64,000 bases of DNA from Arthrobacter nitrophenolicus (GCF_000332815.1 NZ_AOFD01000007.1:58932-122931); one strand, 5' to 3'. Counted from the first letter of the stretch, positions 10,147 to 22,154 are shown. Notes: a model not told the origin generated them from the sequence alone. Numbers and translations are program-made.

Positions 10147-10180
10147 GGGACGCCCGGCCGGGCGTCCCTTTTCTTGTTTT
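10147..10180. terminator. intrinsic terminator, convergent
   Basis: A perfect 11-bp inverted repeat with the left arm GGGACGCCCGG, followed by a T-rich tract (TTTTCTTGTTTT) on the plus strand. It lies 14 nt after the GT2 stop at 10132 and faces the end of the DUF2304 gene, so it probably serves both directions. Confidence 0.85.
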
Positions 10181-10226
10181 CGCTTCTTTAGTTGTGCGGC
10201 CTTTTGCCGTGCCGCCCAGGAGGGAG

Positions 10227-10616
10227 CTAGTGCCCGTGCGGCTCCGAACCGTTGACGGGCCCGCGCCCCACTTCAATCTGGTTCCGGACATCAGCCAGTT
10301 CTGCGCGGAGCAAAGCCACTTCCTCGCAGAGGATCCTTACCTCGTCTTCAGCCTGCGACTGCTCCCGGGAGAGATGGAGGCAGACGCCTACCAGCAGAAT
10401 GAGCGTCATGATGAACAGAAGGTTCGCCGGCACCTGGATGCCGATGAGTCCGCTGGCTTTTTCGAGGAGTGACGGAAAAGCGGAAAGGAGGAGGGTGCCT
10501 ATGCCGATGACAATCCACAGAACGGCATACTTCTCCCGAAGTTTCTGCCGGCGGAGCATCTCGAAGACAAAGAAGAGGATCGCCACGACGACGATGGAGC
10601 CCATAAGGAGCGACAT
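10227..10616 (-). CDS. DUF2304 membrane protein
   Basis: A 129-residue protein with three hydrophobic segments in the first 85 residues and a charged, coiled-coil-like tail (EDEVRILCEEVALLRAEL). This is the DUF2304 pattern. Such proteins commonly follow a DPM1/GtrB-like glycosyltransferase and are thought to assist it in the membrane. Here it begins 9 nt after the stop of exactly that kind of gene (10626-11356), which supports a partnership in making or using polyprenyl-phosphate sugars. Confidence 0.82.
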   Translation of the reverse strand: MSLLMGSIVVVAILFFVFEMLRRQKLREKYAVLWIVIGIGTLLLSAFPSLLEKASGLIGIQVPANLLFIMTLILLVGVCLHLSREQSQAEDEVRILCEEVALLRAELADVRNQIEVGRGPVNGSEPHGH

Positions 10617-10625
10617 ATTGGAATC

Positions 10626-11356
10626 CTAGTTAGTGGATGGCTCGGTTTTCTTCCGCGTCAGGGCAAACAGCAAGGCCATTCCTGAGCGTCCGAGGTATAT
10701 GGCGGCCTTTATTGGGTCGTGGCTGGGCGTGCCGCCCTGGCGGGCACGCATCGAGACCGCGACTTGCCTGACGGTACATCCGGAGCGGATCGCAACAACC
10801 AGCGAATCGATGGTGTCGCCAAGATACTCCGCCGGATAGTGGTCAACATACTGGCGGATCGCTTTCATGTTTGCTGCCCGGAATCCGGAGGTAACGTCGG
10901 TCAGCGTTGTTCCGGCGACCCTGGAGATCGTCCACGCCAGTACCTTCATGGCCCATTTCCGCGGGCCGCGCACCGTGTAGTTGCCTTTGTCGGCGAACCG
11001 GGCACCAATGGCGATGTCGGCGTGCTGGAGGCCGTCGAGCACAGCCTTGATGTCGCGGGGATCATGCTGGCCGTCCGCGTCGACCTGGATGACCTGGCTG
11101 TAGCCGTGGCTTTTCGCGTACTTGAAGCCGGTCCGCATCGCGCCGCCCACGCCCATGTTGAACGGCAGTTGCAGGACAGTGGCTCCTGCGCCCGGGCAAC
11201 CTGGGCTGTATTGTCGCGGGAGCCGTCATCGACGACCAGGACATCGCAGGGAGGGCCGAATTCGAAGACTTCCCGGATGGTGTTTCCGATGGACTCGGAC
11301 TCGTTCCACGCGGGCATGATGACGAGTGTGTCGGGGGTGCGGGCGGGCACGGTCAC
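10626..11356 (-). pseudogene. DPM1/GtrB-like glycosyltransferase, frameshifted as read
   Basis: A family 2 glycosyltransferase of about 243 residues that probably makes polyprenyl-phosphate-linked sugar. The N-terminal frame (start 11356) gives VVDDGSRDNTAQVARAQ. The C-terminal frame continues NMGVGGAMRTGF and VDADGQHDP, the hallmark of this subfamily. One missing base in the G run near 11185 (antisense CAGGAGCC instead of CAGGGAGCC) explains the break; restoring it reads ARAQGATVLQLPFNMG without interruption. The start overlaps the stop of the RmlC-RmlD gene by 4 nt, and the DUF2304 partner follows 9 nt later, so this is one operon. Confidence 0.82.
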
Positions 11357-12777
11357 TGTTTAATCAGTCCGTTCTTGACGTAGGACTCCAGGCGGGTGCT
11401 CGACAGGGCCGGCTCGTACCCGGCTGCCTTGATCTTGGTCAGGTCCAGCACGCTGTTGAGGGGACGGGGCGCCGCTTCCTTCCCCTTGAAGTACTCGGCA
11501 GTGCTGACGCCGGTCACAGCGGCACGGTCCTTGCCGGACAATTCGTACACGTCGGCCGCGAGGTCTGCCCAGGATTGCGGCTCGCCGTCACTGGTGAGAT
11601 TGTAGGTCCCATACTCCGCACCCGAATCAAGCAGGTGGCGGATGCCGGCGGCAATGTCCTCCGTGAAGCTGAGGCGGCCGATTTGGTCATTGACCACGGA
11701 GGGCTCAATGCCCCGGTCAGCCAGGGATGCCATGGTGCGGACGAAATTGTTTCCGTCGCCGATGACCCAGCTGGTGCGGACGATGTAGTGGCGGGGCACC
11801 ACCTGGACAATCGCATCGCCGGCGGCTTTCGTCTGGCCGTAGACGCCAAGCGGGGTAAAGGGCTCGTCTTCGCCATGGCGGACCTGGGTGCCATCGAAAA
11901 CGTAGTCGGAGGAAACATGGACCAGCGTGAGGTCATGCTCGACGGCGGTCCTGGCCAGCGCGGACACGGCCGCGACGTTGACGGACCAGGCTTCGCCGCG
12001 TCCCTCCGGGGATTCTGCAGCGTCAACTGCCGTGTAGGCGGCCGCGTTGATGATGGTGGAGTAGTTCTTCCAGTTCCGGCCGGCGAAGGATTCCCGGTTG
12101 CCCAGATCGAATTCGGAGCGGCCGGCGAACTCGACCGACGAATCTCGTTCGTAGAGATTACGGAGGGCTTTGCCCAGTTGTCCGTTCGCACCCACAACCA
12201 GGGTCTTCTTCGGCGGCATCGGCACGACGTCGGCCAGGCGGGGATGCGCCTTGTCCTTGTCGGACAGCTCGGCCTGGCTCAACGGGATGGGCCAGGGGAC
12301 CGAGACCGTCTCGTCTGCAAGGTTCAGGAACGTGTACTGGCTTTGCGCATCAGCTGACCAGTGGTCGTTCACAAGATAGGTGTAAGCCGTGTTGTCCTCG
12401 AGCGTCTGGAACGCGTTGCCCACGCCGCGGGGAATGAAAATAGCCTGGCTCGGGTCCAGTTCAGCAGTGAAAACAGTGCCAAACGACGGCCCTTGGCGAA
12501 GGTCGACCCAGGCACCGAAGATCTTGCCGGTGGCTACCGAAATGAACTTGTCCCACGGCTCCGCGTGGATGCCGCGGGTGGTTCCAGCCTTCTCGTTGAA
12601 CGAGATGTTGTTTTGGACCGGGCGGAAATCCGGAAGTCCAAGGGCGACCATTTTCTCCCGCTGCCAGTTTTCCTTGAACCAGCCCCGGTTGTCTCCGTGC
12701 ACCGGGAGGTCGTACAGGACGACTCCGGGGATAGGGGTCTCGCGGGCAGCAAGCTTTTTCGAGAATTCCAAAGGCAT
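11353..12777 (-). CDS. rmlCD: bifunctional dTDP-4-dehydrorhamnose 3,5-epimerase/reductase (RmlC-RmlD fusion)
   Basis: A 474-residue fusion. Residues 1 to about 190 are a cupin-type RmlC domain (NRGWFKENW, RGIHAEPWDKF, FIPRGVGNAF). Residues about 192-474 are the short-chain dehydrogenase RmlD, with the NADPH-binding motif GANGQLG, the SSDYVFDG strand and the catalytic YGQTK. RmlC epimerises dTDP-4-keto-6-deoxyglucose and RmlD reduces it to dTDP-L-rhamnose, the last two steps of the pathway. The two are separate proteins in most bacteria; fused forms are known in actinobacteria. It begins 4 nt after the rmlB stop, and the DPM1-like gene overlaps its own stop. Confidence 0.9.
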   Translation of the reverse strand: MPLEFSKKLAARETPIPGVVLYDLPVHGDNRGWFKENWQREKMVALGLPDFRPVQNNISFNEKAGTTRGIHAEPWDKFISVATGKIFGAWVDLRQGPSFGTVFTAELDPSQAIFIPRGVGNAFQTLEDNTAYTYLVNDHWSADAQSQYTFLNLADETVSVPWPIPLSQAELSDKDKAHPRLADVVPMPPKKTLVVGANGQLGKALRNLYERDSSVEFAGRSEFDLGNRESFAGRNWKNYSTIINAAAYTAVDAAESPEGRGEAWSVNVAAVSALARTAVEHDLTLVHVSSDYVFDGTQVRHGEDEPFTPLGVYGQTKAAGDAIVQVVPRHYIVRTSWVIGDGNNFVRTMASLADRGIEPSVVNDQIGRLSFTEDIAAGIRHLLDSGAEYGTYNLTSDGEPQSWADLAADVYELSGKDRAAVTGVSTAEYFKGKEAAPRPLNSVLDLTKIKAAGYEPALSSTRLESYVKNGLIKQ

Positions 12778-12780
12778 GGA

Positions 12781-14704
<1,924 letters not shown>

Positions 14705-14720
14705 CCAGTAGTCCAAATAG

Positions 14721-14768
14721 AAAGGGAGGCGGAACCCGCTGTGCGGGTTCCGCCTCCCTTTTCTTTTT
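14721..14768. terminator. bidirectional intrinsic terminator
   Basis: A perfect 16-bp stem (left arm GGGAGGCGGAACCCGC, 14724-14739) with a 3-nt loop. It is flanked by A-rich sequence on the left and TTTTCTTTTT on the right. It lies between the convergent rmlA and GH25 genes and so can stop transcription from both. Confidence 0.9.
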
Positions 14769-14770
14769 AA

Positions 14771-17670
14771 TCAGCGCAGGGTGATCCTTGCGCCGCCTGC
14801 CGCTGTCCAGGTGATGGTGCCGCCCTGGAAAGACTGGCTGCAGGAAGTCCTGTCTGCTGTGCAGGTCTGGCTGCTGGTGGGATACCCCAGGGCCCCGGCT
14901 TCGAATCCCTGGCTGGCCCAGCTCTGCTGGATCGGCCCTGGCGTTATCAGGTGGGCGCCGCTGGTGGATGACCACATGATGGTGCCTTTTTCGAAGTTCT
15001 GGAAGCAGCCGCCGTTGCGAAGGCCGCAGATGGTTCCGCTCGTGGGGTAGCCCAGTGAGCCGGATTCGTACCCTGTGGCGGCCCACCGTTCCCTGATGGG
15101 AGTTGACGTGAGAGCCTGTGCCCCGGTGGCAGGGGAGTACATGACCGTGCCCTTGGAGAAGTTCTGGAAACAGCCACTGTTGCGCAGCCCGCAGATCTGC
15201 CCGCTGACCGGATAACCGAGCTTGCCGGCCTCGAATCCGGAGCTGACCCATGCGTCCCGCACGGGGCCGAACATGACCGCATTGGCTCCGCTGGCCGGCG
15301 ACCACAGCACCGTTCCCGAGGAGTAGTTCTGGAAGCATCCGCCGTCTACCAAACCGCAGATCACAGCGGATGCCGGGTAGCTGAGGGAGCCGTTTTCAAA
15401 ACCCGTCTTTTGCCACAGGTCACGGATCGGTCCCAGGATGCTCGGCTGGGCGCCGGTGGCCGGCGAGTACATCAACGCACCCTTGGTGAACATCTGGAAG
15501 CAGCCACCGTCCTTCAGTCCGCAGTACTGGCCTGAGGTTGGATAACCCAGGCTGCCCGCACCCCAGCCTGTGCGTTCCCAGCCGGCCGCCATTGCTCCTG
15601 CCGCCACAGTTTCGGGCGGCGTGGTGGCGGAATAGGCTGCCACGCCTTTCTCAAATGACTGACGGCATTCGGTCTGGACGGCCCCGCAGCTCGCGGGGCC
15701 GGTCGGGTAGCCGAGCCGGCCGTTCTCGAATCCGGATTTTTGCCAGTAATCAAGGATCCGGCCAGTGAGTGTGGACGCTCCGGTGGTGGGGGAGAACAGC
15801 AGGACACCGCCCTGGAACAGCTGGTAGCAGCCTCCCCCGCGGAGCCCGCACACTTCTCCCGCAACCGGGAAGCCAATCGGCTCGCCCTTTGTCCGGGCGT
15901 CCTTCCACGTCTCACCCATGCCCATGAACACCGGCCAGGCGCCTGAGGTGGAGGTCCAGGCTACAACGCCGCCGGCGAAGTTCTGGGTGCAGGAGGTGCT
16001 GGTGCAGACGGCATCCGCGCTCGGGTAGCCGAGCAACCCGTTCTCGAAGCCCGCCCGTCCCCACGCATCCAGCACCGGGCCGGTCTTGACCAGGCGTGCA
16101 CCCGTCGCCGGGCTCCACAGGACGGAACCGGCCTGGAAAAGCTGGAAGCATCCGCCGTTCTTAAGGCCACAGACCTGGTCGCTCAACGGGTACCCAAGGG
16201 CTCCGTTTTCGTAGCCCTGCGCCGCCCAGTACTCACGGATAGCTCCGAACGGCACCAGGGCCGCTCCTGTTGCCGGCGACCACATGATTGATCCGCCCTG
16301 GTAATTCTGGAAGCAGCCGCCGTTCTTCAATCCGCAAATGACTCCGGATACCGGATACCCCATCTGGCCGTTTTCGTATCCCTTGCGGGCCCAGGCATCG
16401 CGGATGGGTCCGGCGAGGCTGGGTTGCGCTCCCGCAGTGGGCGACCACATGACGATTCCGGTCTCGTATCCGCGGAAGCATCCGCCGTCTCGAAGCCCGC
16501 ACACTGTGGATGAAATGGCAGCGCCCAGGGACGGCATGGACGCCCGAAGTGCGTCGATGGCCCGGGTGGCAGCCGGCGGCACCCCACTTGAGGCGAACGC
16601 CTTCAGTCCCGCATAGTCGCCATTCCAGACATTCGAGTCACCGGCAAAGGGGCCTGTGCTGCTGTACTGCCAGATGCTGTATGTACCCCAGCTGGCCGAG
16701 GGGACCGGTCCTGCGTTGTTGGTGGGGGAGCTGGGGTAGGCAGCGACCCAGAGCGGGTAGTCACCGAAGCCTGCCGGGTTGCCGAGGCACTGGTTCCACC
16801 AGTTTGTGTTGGTATAGATGACCGGCAGCCTGCCGGTCAGCGACTGCATTGTGGTGCCGAAGTCCCGCACCCAGGTTTGCAGCTGGGCGGGAGACATGTT
16901 GTAGCAGGTGTTGCCGAAGTAGAAGCCGTTGATAGTCCGGCCTTCGTAAGGGTTGAACTCAAAGTCCAGCACCGGCGGCATGGTGTATCCGTCGCTTGAC
17001 CAACCACCGCCGTTCTGCACAAAGTACCGTGCCTGGTCCGCACCCGAGGACCAGTTGGGAATCGCGAAGTGGTAGGCGCCGCGGATCATGCCGACATTCC
17101 GCGAGCCCTGGAACTGGGAGCCGTAGTAGGGGTTCGTGTAGTAGTTGCCCTCCGTGGCCTTGACGTAGGCGAAACGCGCCCCCATGTTCACTGGTGCTGC
17201 CAGTCCACGCTTGGCTGGTGCCCGCTGACGTCCAGTCCCTGCACACCGAATGTCGGCATCCAGGTGCCTTCGCTGGCCAGCGGTTCCGTGCTGAGTTTCT
17301 TCAGCGAGTCCGAGCGGCCAGAGGTTACCCGGGCGGACCGCTGCCCCATTTCCGCCCCGCCCACGCCGACCGCATCTGCCATCGACTGCGCCGTCTCGGG
17401 TGATGGAGCCGGGGCCGGAGGTTCGCTGGCTTGCGGGCTGGCTGCAGCCGGGGATGTGGCGCTTGCCTCCGGGGTCGACGTCGGAACCGGCGCCGGTGCC
17501 GAAGGCTCGGCCGTGCCCGGCGCAGGCGAAGACGTGGCAGGGGCCGGAGCGGGTTCCACCGCCAAGGCAACACCTGAGACGCCTGGGCCGGTGACCAGGG
17601 CGGCCAACAGCAGTGCTATGCCCAGCGGTCTTCTGGCGGGGTGACGGGACTGAGACAGGTTCCGTTTCAT
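14771..17670 (-). pseudogene. secreted GH25 muramidase with LGFP repeats, frameshifted as read
   Basis: An exported cell-wall hydrolase of about 966 residues. From ATG 17670 (GGAG ribosome-binding site) come a signal peptide (MKRNLSQSRHPARRPLGIAL), a Pro/Ala/Ser linker and the GH25 lysozyme domain, which starts GLDVSGHQPSVDW and has the active-site VLDFEFNPY. The C-terminal half is about ten LGFP repeats of roughly 53 residues, each with a GYP turn followed by CGLxxGGCF, preceded by one partial repeat. LGFP repeats are cell-wall-anchoring modules. One missing G near 17189 (CAGTGAAC for CAGTGGAAC) breaks the frame right after VDWQHQ; restoring it reads QWNMGARFAYVKATEG. Confidence 0.87.
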
Positions 17671-17955
17671 TATGGCTCCGGAGACAATGAGGCGCTCCAC
17701 GAGCCTCATGCGGGTTGCTGTTCCGGCCGATCCCCCAGGAACAAACCGGACAGGTTTCTGATAATTAACGCGCTCACCATAGCACCGTGTTGCTGGTGTA
17801 AACAGTGGTGCGGATGATGCATTTGATGATCTTGTGACTATCCTGCGCTTATCCACAGCTGATACTGCACACTTGTTGCAATGCTTTGGGCTCCTTAGGC
17901 TTTACCCAATCGCACTGCCGTCCGCTGGGGGAGGCAGTCGTCTGGGGGAACACTT

Positions 17956-19177
17956 ATGGATGCTCTGGCAATTGTCGAGGATGAAGTCCGCGAGCTCATC
18001 CGGCGCAGGGGCCTCGATCCGTTGAGGCAGGCAGGCGAGGTCCGCAGGCTGGTAGAGGCCGCCGTCGTTGACTACGACGAGCGGGCGCTCACGGGACCAC
18101 TGCCGCCACTTGGCCCCCTGGACACGGCCCGCCGGTTCCTCTTCGATGCAGTGGCCGGCTTTGGAATCCTGCAGCCACTCCTCGACGATCCCTCCATTGA
18201 AGAGATATGCTCAACGCCCCCAACGAAATCTTTGTCGCCAGGAACGGCGAGTCCGAACTGACGTCCCTGAGCCTGTCCGACCAGCAAGTGCGGGACCTGG
18301 TGGAACGGATGCTCAAGAGCTCCGGCCGCCGCCTGGACATGTCCTCCCCGTTCGTTGACGCGGCTTTGCCGGACGGCTCCCGGCTGCATGTGGTGATTCC
18401 CGATGTCACGCGCCGGCACTGGGCCGTGAACATCAGGAAATTCGTCGTCAAAGCCAGCCGGCTCGAACATCTCGTCGAACTGGGCACCCTGACTCCGCAA
18501 TCAGCGCGGTTCCTTGGCGCTGCTGTTTCAAGCGGGCTCAACATCCTGGTGTCCGGGGCCACGCAGGCGGGCAAAACCACCATGCTGAATTGCCTTGCCG
18601 CGAATATTGGCAGCAGGGAGCGGGTTATCACGGTTGAGGAGATCTTCGAACTGCAGCTCCCCCTGCGCGACGTTGTGGGGCTTCAGTGCCGGCAGCCGAA
18701 CCTCGAAGGAGAAGGCGAGATTCCACTCCGCCGCCTGGTGAAGGAAGCCCTGCGCATGCGGCCGGACCGCCTGGTTGTTGGAGAAGTCCGCGAAGCGGAG
18801 AGCCTGGACATGCTCATCGCGCTCAACTCCGGCCTCCCTGGTATGTGCACCGTGCACGCCAACTCCGCCCACGACGCCGTGACAAAGATCTGCACCCTTC
18901 CCCTCCTGGCGGGGGAAAACATCTCGTCAGCCTTCGTTGTGCCACGGTCGCCTCGTGCATCGACCTTGTGGTGCACTGCAGCCGGCAGCCAAACGGACGC
19001 CGGGAGGTTACCGAAATACTGTCCCTGGGCCGCCGGGTGGAAAACGGCATCATCGAGTCATCACTTGTTTTCGCCAAGGCGGACGGGGTCCTGCAGCCCC
19101 GTGCAAACAGCATGCCGGCCGCGGAGAAATTCTCGCGTGCCGGCTTCGACGTCGCTGCACTATTGGATCCGCGATGA
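17956..19177 (+). pseudogene. tadA: Tad/CpaF-type secretion ATPase, two frameshifts as read
   Basis: The motor ATPase of a Tad/Flp pilus system, about 406 residues. The start ATG 17956 follows a GGGGGA ribosome-binding site. The CpaF N-domain includes FLFDAVAGFGILQPLLDD. The Walker A is GATQAGKTT, the Asp box is near VITVEEIFELQL, and CTVHANSAHDAV is the family His box. Two single-base losses interrupt it. One is near 18209, where ATATGC should be ATATGGC, giving IEEIWLNAPNEIFV. The other is near 18942, where GTGCCACGG should be GTGCCCACGG, giving FVVPTVASCIDLVV. With both repaired it reads to the stop at 19177, overlapping tadB by 4 nt. Confidence 0.86.
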
Positions 19178-20031
19178 TTTCCGCCTTACTGGGGGTAACA
19201 ACAGGAACGGGCCTGTTCCTGATCTGGTGGTCGTTGTGGGAATCCCCGCAGGTGGGGCGCCGAAACCGTAAACCAAGCCGGGTCGCCGATCTCCTGGTTG
19301 CAGCCGGGGTGGACAAGGTATCCGTCAGCGGGCTGCTGGGCACCTGCGCGGGCCTTGGACTGTTTGTGGTCCTGGTCTTCTTCGCGGTCAGCCGCTCCTG
19401 GCCAATCGCGGCCTGCTTCGGGCTGTTTGCAGGGTGGCTTCCCGTCACTATCCTGCGCTGGCGTGCCAAAAAGAGGACGGCCATGCTCCGTCAGCTGTGG
19501 CCCGACGTTGTGGACCACCTGCGGTCCGCCATTCGGGCGGGGCTGCCGCTGCCCGAGGCGCTGATCCAGCTTGGCGACAAGGGCCCCGAAGAACTGCGGC
19601 CGGTATTCCGTGAATTCGGCGCCGACTACCGTGCCGGCGGACAGTTCGACGGATCGCTCAACAAGCTCAAGCACAGGCTTGCCGATCCTGTCGCGGACCG
19701 GATTGTCGAAGCCCTGCGCCTGACACGGGAAGTGGGTGGCTCAGACCTCGGCAAACTGCTGGGCACCCTGGGCGAGTTCCTGCGCGAAAGCGCCCGCACC
19801 CGCAGCGAACTGGAAGCACGGCAGTCCTGGACCATCAACGCGGCCCGGCTGGCTGTAGCGGCGCCATGGATCGTCATGATCCTGCTGGCTACCCGGCCGG
19901 AGGCGGTGCAAGCGTACAACACGCCCGCAGGAGCCGGGGTACTGCTCGGCGGCCTCGTCGTCTCCCTGGTCTGCTACTCCATCATGCTGAAAATAGGAGC
20001 CCTTCCCCAGGAAGAGCGGGTGCTCCGGTGA
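19174..20031 (+). CDS. tadB: TadB-like type II secretion inner-membrane protein
   Basis: A 285-residue membrane protein of the T2SSF/GspF family. It has hydrophobic segments near residues 1-20 and 50-85, a cytoplasmic T2SSF domain (RQLWPDVVDHLRSAIRAGLPLPEAL) and two C-terminal hydrophobic segments. The ATG at 19174 overlaps the ATPase stop (ATGA), so earlier in-frame starts are rejected. It would form the platform of the pilus apparatus with TadC. Confidence 0.87.
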   Translation: MISALLGVTTGTGLFLIWWSLWESPQVGRRNRKPSRVADLLVAAGVDKVSVSGLLGTCAGLGLFVVLVFFAVSRSWPIAACFGLFAGWLPVTILRWRAKKRTAMLRQLWPDVVDHLRSAIRAGLPLPEALIQLGDKGPEELRPVFREFGADYRAGGQFDGSLNKLKHRLADPVADRIVEALRLTREVGGSDLGKLLGTLGEFLRESARTRSELEARQSWTINAARLAVAAPWIVMILLATRPEAVQAYNTPAGAGVLLGGLVVSLVCYSIMLKIGALPQEERVLR

Positions 20032-20969
20032 CTGCTCCCTCTCCTGCCGCCATCATCTGCGGAGCACTCCTGGGCATTGGCCTGTGGCTCGTCATCTTCA
20101 GGTCGCCGTATATGCGGGCAACGACGTTCGCCGAAAGGATCGAGCCCCAGCTCAAGTCCCAGAACCTGGAGTCGCGGCTGCTGCATACCGGAGAGCACAC
20201 AGTTACTCCCTTCGGCCCGCTGGAAAGAATTCTGCGCCCCGTCATACGCGACTTGCTGACCGCGCTCGGAAGATTGAATCCCTCCCCGGGGGCCACGGTC
20301 CGGCGGCTTGCGCAAGCAGGACTCAGCAAGTCGCCCATCGATTTCAGGGCAGAACAACTTCTTTGGGCAGCAGCCGGTTTTGCCGCGGCCCTGGGCTTGA
20401 CGTTTGTCGGTGCTGCCGCAGGCCGGTTCAACCCGCTGTTCGCAGCGGTGGCCGTCCTCGGGAGTGCCATCGGCGGTTTCATGCTGCGTGACTATTGGCT
20501 GGGGGTCCAGGTCCGGCGCCGGGAGGCCAGGATGATGGCTGAATTTCCCAGCCTGGCAGAACTCATGGCGCTGGCAGTGGGTGCGGGGGAGAGTGCGACC
20601 GGTGCACTGGACAGGGTCTCCCGGAGCGCACAGGGCGAACTGGCAAAGGAGTTTTCCAGGATCCTCGCAGAGACGAGGGCCAGCAAGCCACTCGTCCTCG
20701 CGCTGCAGGAGTTCTCGGCACGAACCGACCTGGCCGCACTGGTCAGATTCGTGGACGGCATCGTTGTTGCGGTTGAACGCGGCACGCCCTTGGCCGATGT
20801 GCTTCGTGCCCAGGCGCAGGACGTGCGCGATACAGCCAAACGCGACTTGATGGAAACTGCCGGCAAAAAGGAAATCGCCATGATGGTGCCGCTCGTCTTC
20901 GGCGTGCTTCCGCTGACAGTGGTCTTCGCCGTCTTTCCTGGCATCGCGGCCATCAGCCTGGGCTTCTAG
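20028..20969 (+). CDS. tadC: TadC-like type II secretion inner-membrane protein
   Basis: A 313-residue T2SSF-domain protein. It has an N-terminal hydrophobic segment, a pair of membrane segments around residues 110-165, the conserved T2SSF stretch MMAEFPSLAELMALAVGAGE and a C-terminal pair ending in VFAVFPGIAAISLGF. It starts at GTG 20028, overlapping the tadB stop in a GTGA arrangement. It is the expected partner of TadB in the Tad pilus platform. Confidence 0.87.
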   Translation: MTAPSPAAIICGALLGIGLWLVIFRSPYMRATTFAERIEPQLKSQNLESRLLHTGEHTVTPFGPLERILRPVIRDLLTALGRLNPSPGATVRRLAQAGLSKSPIDFRAEQLLWAAAGFAAALGLTFVGAAAGRFNPLFAAVAVLGSAIGGFMLRDYWLGVQVRRREARMMAEFPSLAELMALAVGAGESATGALDRVSRSAQGELAKEFSRILAETRASKPLVLALQEFSARTDLAALVRFVDGIVVAVERGTPLADVLRAQAQDVRDTAKRDLMETAGKKEIAMMVPLVFGVLPLTVVFAVFPGIAAISLGF

Positions 20970-21047
20970 CGCGCGGAGAAACGCGGTGCCCTGGCAAATC
21001 CAGAGACATTGAAAAATCGGACTATCAAACAAGGAAGAGGAAGAAGG

Positions 21048-21257
21048 ATGAAGAACCTGGGAATGCGCTGCGGGATGCTGCTTCTGGCGCTCGCCGCCGC
21101 GCGCCGCCCTGCCACCGACCACCCCGAGCGGGGCGACGTACCTGGCTGGGTGATGATCACACTGATGTCCGCCGTCCTTGTTGCCGCCCTCCTGGCGCTC
21201 GCGGGACCGGCCCTGGAAACGATGTTCAACCAGGCGATGGACAAGGTGGGCAGCTAA
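21048..21257 (+). CDS. small pilin-like membrane protein of the Tad operon
   Basis: A 69-residue protein starting at ATG 21048 behind a purine-rich GGAAGAGGAAGAAGG tract. An earlier in-frame TTG at 21009 is less likely. After a short basic head, the segment ERGDVPGWVMITLMSAVLVA precedes a single hydrophobic helix. This layout resembles a Flp/class III prepilin, with Gly-Asp before the hydrophobic stretch, and proteins of this look often sit between tadC and tadE in actinobacteria. It is the best candidate for the major pilin here, by position and shape only. No prepilin peptidase is in the window. Confidence 0.7.
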   Translation: MKNLGMRCGMLLLALAAARRPATDHPERGDVPGWVMITLMSAVLVAALLALAGPALETMFNQAMDKVGS

Positions 21258-21262
21258 AGCTC

Positions 21263-21679
21263 ATGAGGAAGTCCGGCCGCCGGCGCCTGACGGCCCACCA
21301 CGTACCTGCGCCGAGGGAACAGGGCTCGGCCGTGGTGGACTTTGTCCTAGTGGGCGGACTGCTCACGATGTTTTTCCTCGCGGTCATTCAGCTGGCATTG
21401 GTGCTGCACGTCCGCAACACCCTCATTGATGCCGCAGCCTCCGGGGCCCGCTACGGGACCCTTGCTGACCGCACCGCCGCCGACGCTGAAGAGCGCAGCC
21501 GCGCCCTCATTGCCACGGCGCTGAACCCGGGCTTTGCCGAACAGGTCAGCACCAGCGAAGTGACCGTCCAAGGTATGCGGACACTGGAAGTGACAGTGCG
21601 GGCACCCATGCCGGTCATTGGCCTGATAGGTCCGCGGGACCTGCTGGAGGTGAAAGGCCATGCGGCCCTGCAGCCCTGA
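21263..21679 (+). CDS. TadE-like pilus assembly protein
   Basis: A 138-residue protein with the TadE signature. A short cytoplasmic head is followed by EQGSAVVDFVLVGGLLTMFFLAV, in which the Glu and Gly before the hydrophobic helix are conserved (residues about 20-45). An extracytoplasmic domain beginning LHVRNTLIDAAASGARYG follows. TadE-like proteins are minor pseudopilins of the Tad apparatus. It begins 5 nt after the pilin-like gene and is overlapped by the next gene. Confidence 0.82.
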   Translation: MRKSGRRRLTAHHVPAPREQGSAVVDFVLVGGLLTMFFLAVIQLALVLHVRNTLIDAAASGARYGTLADRTAADAEERSRALIATALNPGFAEQVSTSEVTVQGMRTLEVTVRAPMPVIGLIGPRDLLEVKGHAALQP

Positions 21680-22154
21680 CGCGATGCACCGTGTCCGAGG
21701 TCGTCTCCGGGACGCACTGTGCCTGGGGCCAAAGAAGGACAGGAGCGAGCAGGGGAGTGCCGTGGTTGAGTTCACTTTCCTTGCCCTTCTGCTGATGGTC
21801 CCGCTGGTTTACTTCATCATCACCGTGGGGCAGATCCAGGGCGGTTCGTTTGCCGTCGTCGGCGCGGCGGACCAGGCCGCCAAAGTCTACGTAGCCCAGC
21901 CCGACGCATCCACCGCCCAAGCCGCCGCGGAACAGGCCGCGGCCCTGGCACTTGCCGACTTTGGGCACGGCACGGAACAGGCCCAGGTTGCCATCAGCTG
22001 CAGCCCCGACGATTGCCAGGCCCCGGGAACCGCGGTCACCACAACCGTCAGTCTCTCCATCCCCCTGCCGTTCATCCCCTTCGGCGACGGCCTCCGGCTG
22101 TCCGCCACTGAGGTGGAAGCATCGGCGACCCAACTGGTGGGCAGGTTCCGGTGA
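21660..22154 (+). CDS. second TadE-like pilus assembly protein
   Basis: A 164-residue protein with the same plan as its neighbour: EQGSAVVEFTFLALLLMVPLVY, then an extracytoplasmic domain. It begins inside the end of the preceding gene (ATG 21660, or ATG 21684 just after it). The two TadE-like proteins are diverged paralogues, probably both minor pseudopilins. Its end overlaps the GTG start of the TadG-like gene by 4 nt, so the operon is tightly coupled. Confidence 0.8.
   Translation: MRPCSPDAMHRVRGRLRDALCLGPKKDRSEQGSAVVEFTFLALLLMVPLVYFIITVGQIQGGSFAVVGAADQAAKVYVAQPDASTAQAAAEQAAALALADFGHGTEQAQVAISCSPDDCQAPGTAVTTTVSLSIPLPFIPFGDGLRLSATEVEASATQLVGRFR

Noticed and set aside
14771..17191. Repeat array resembling CRISPR
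   Set aside because: The repeats are protein-coding LGFP modules of about 160 bp with diverged sequence, not short identical repeats with spacers.
17671..17955. Riboswitch in the 285-nt gap before the GH25 gene
   Set aside because: A small hairpin is visible near the start, but the region did not match any riboswitch core I know.
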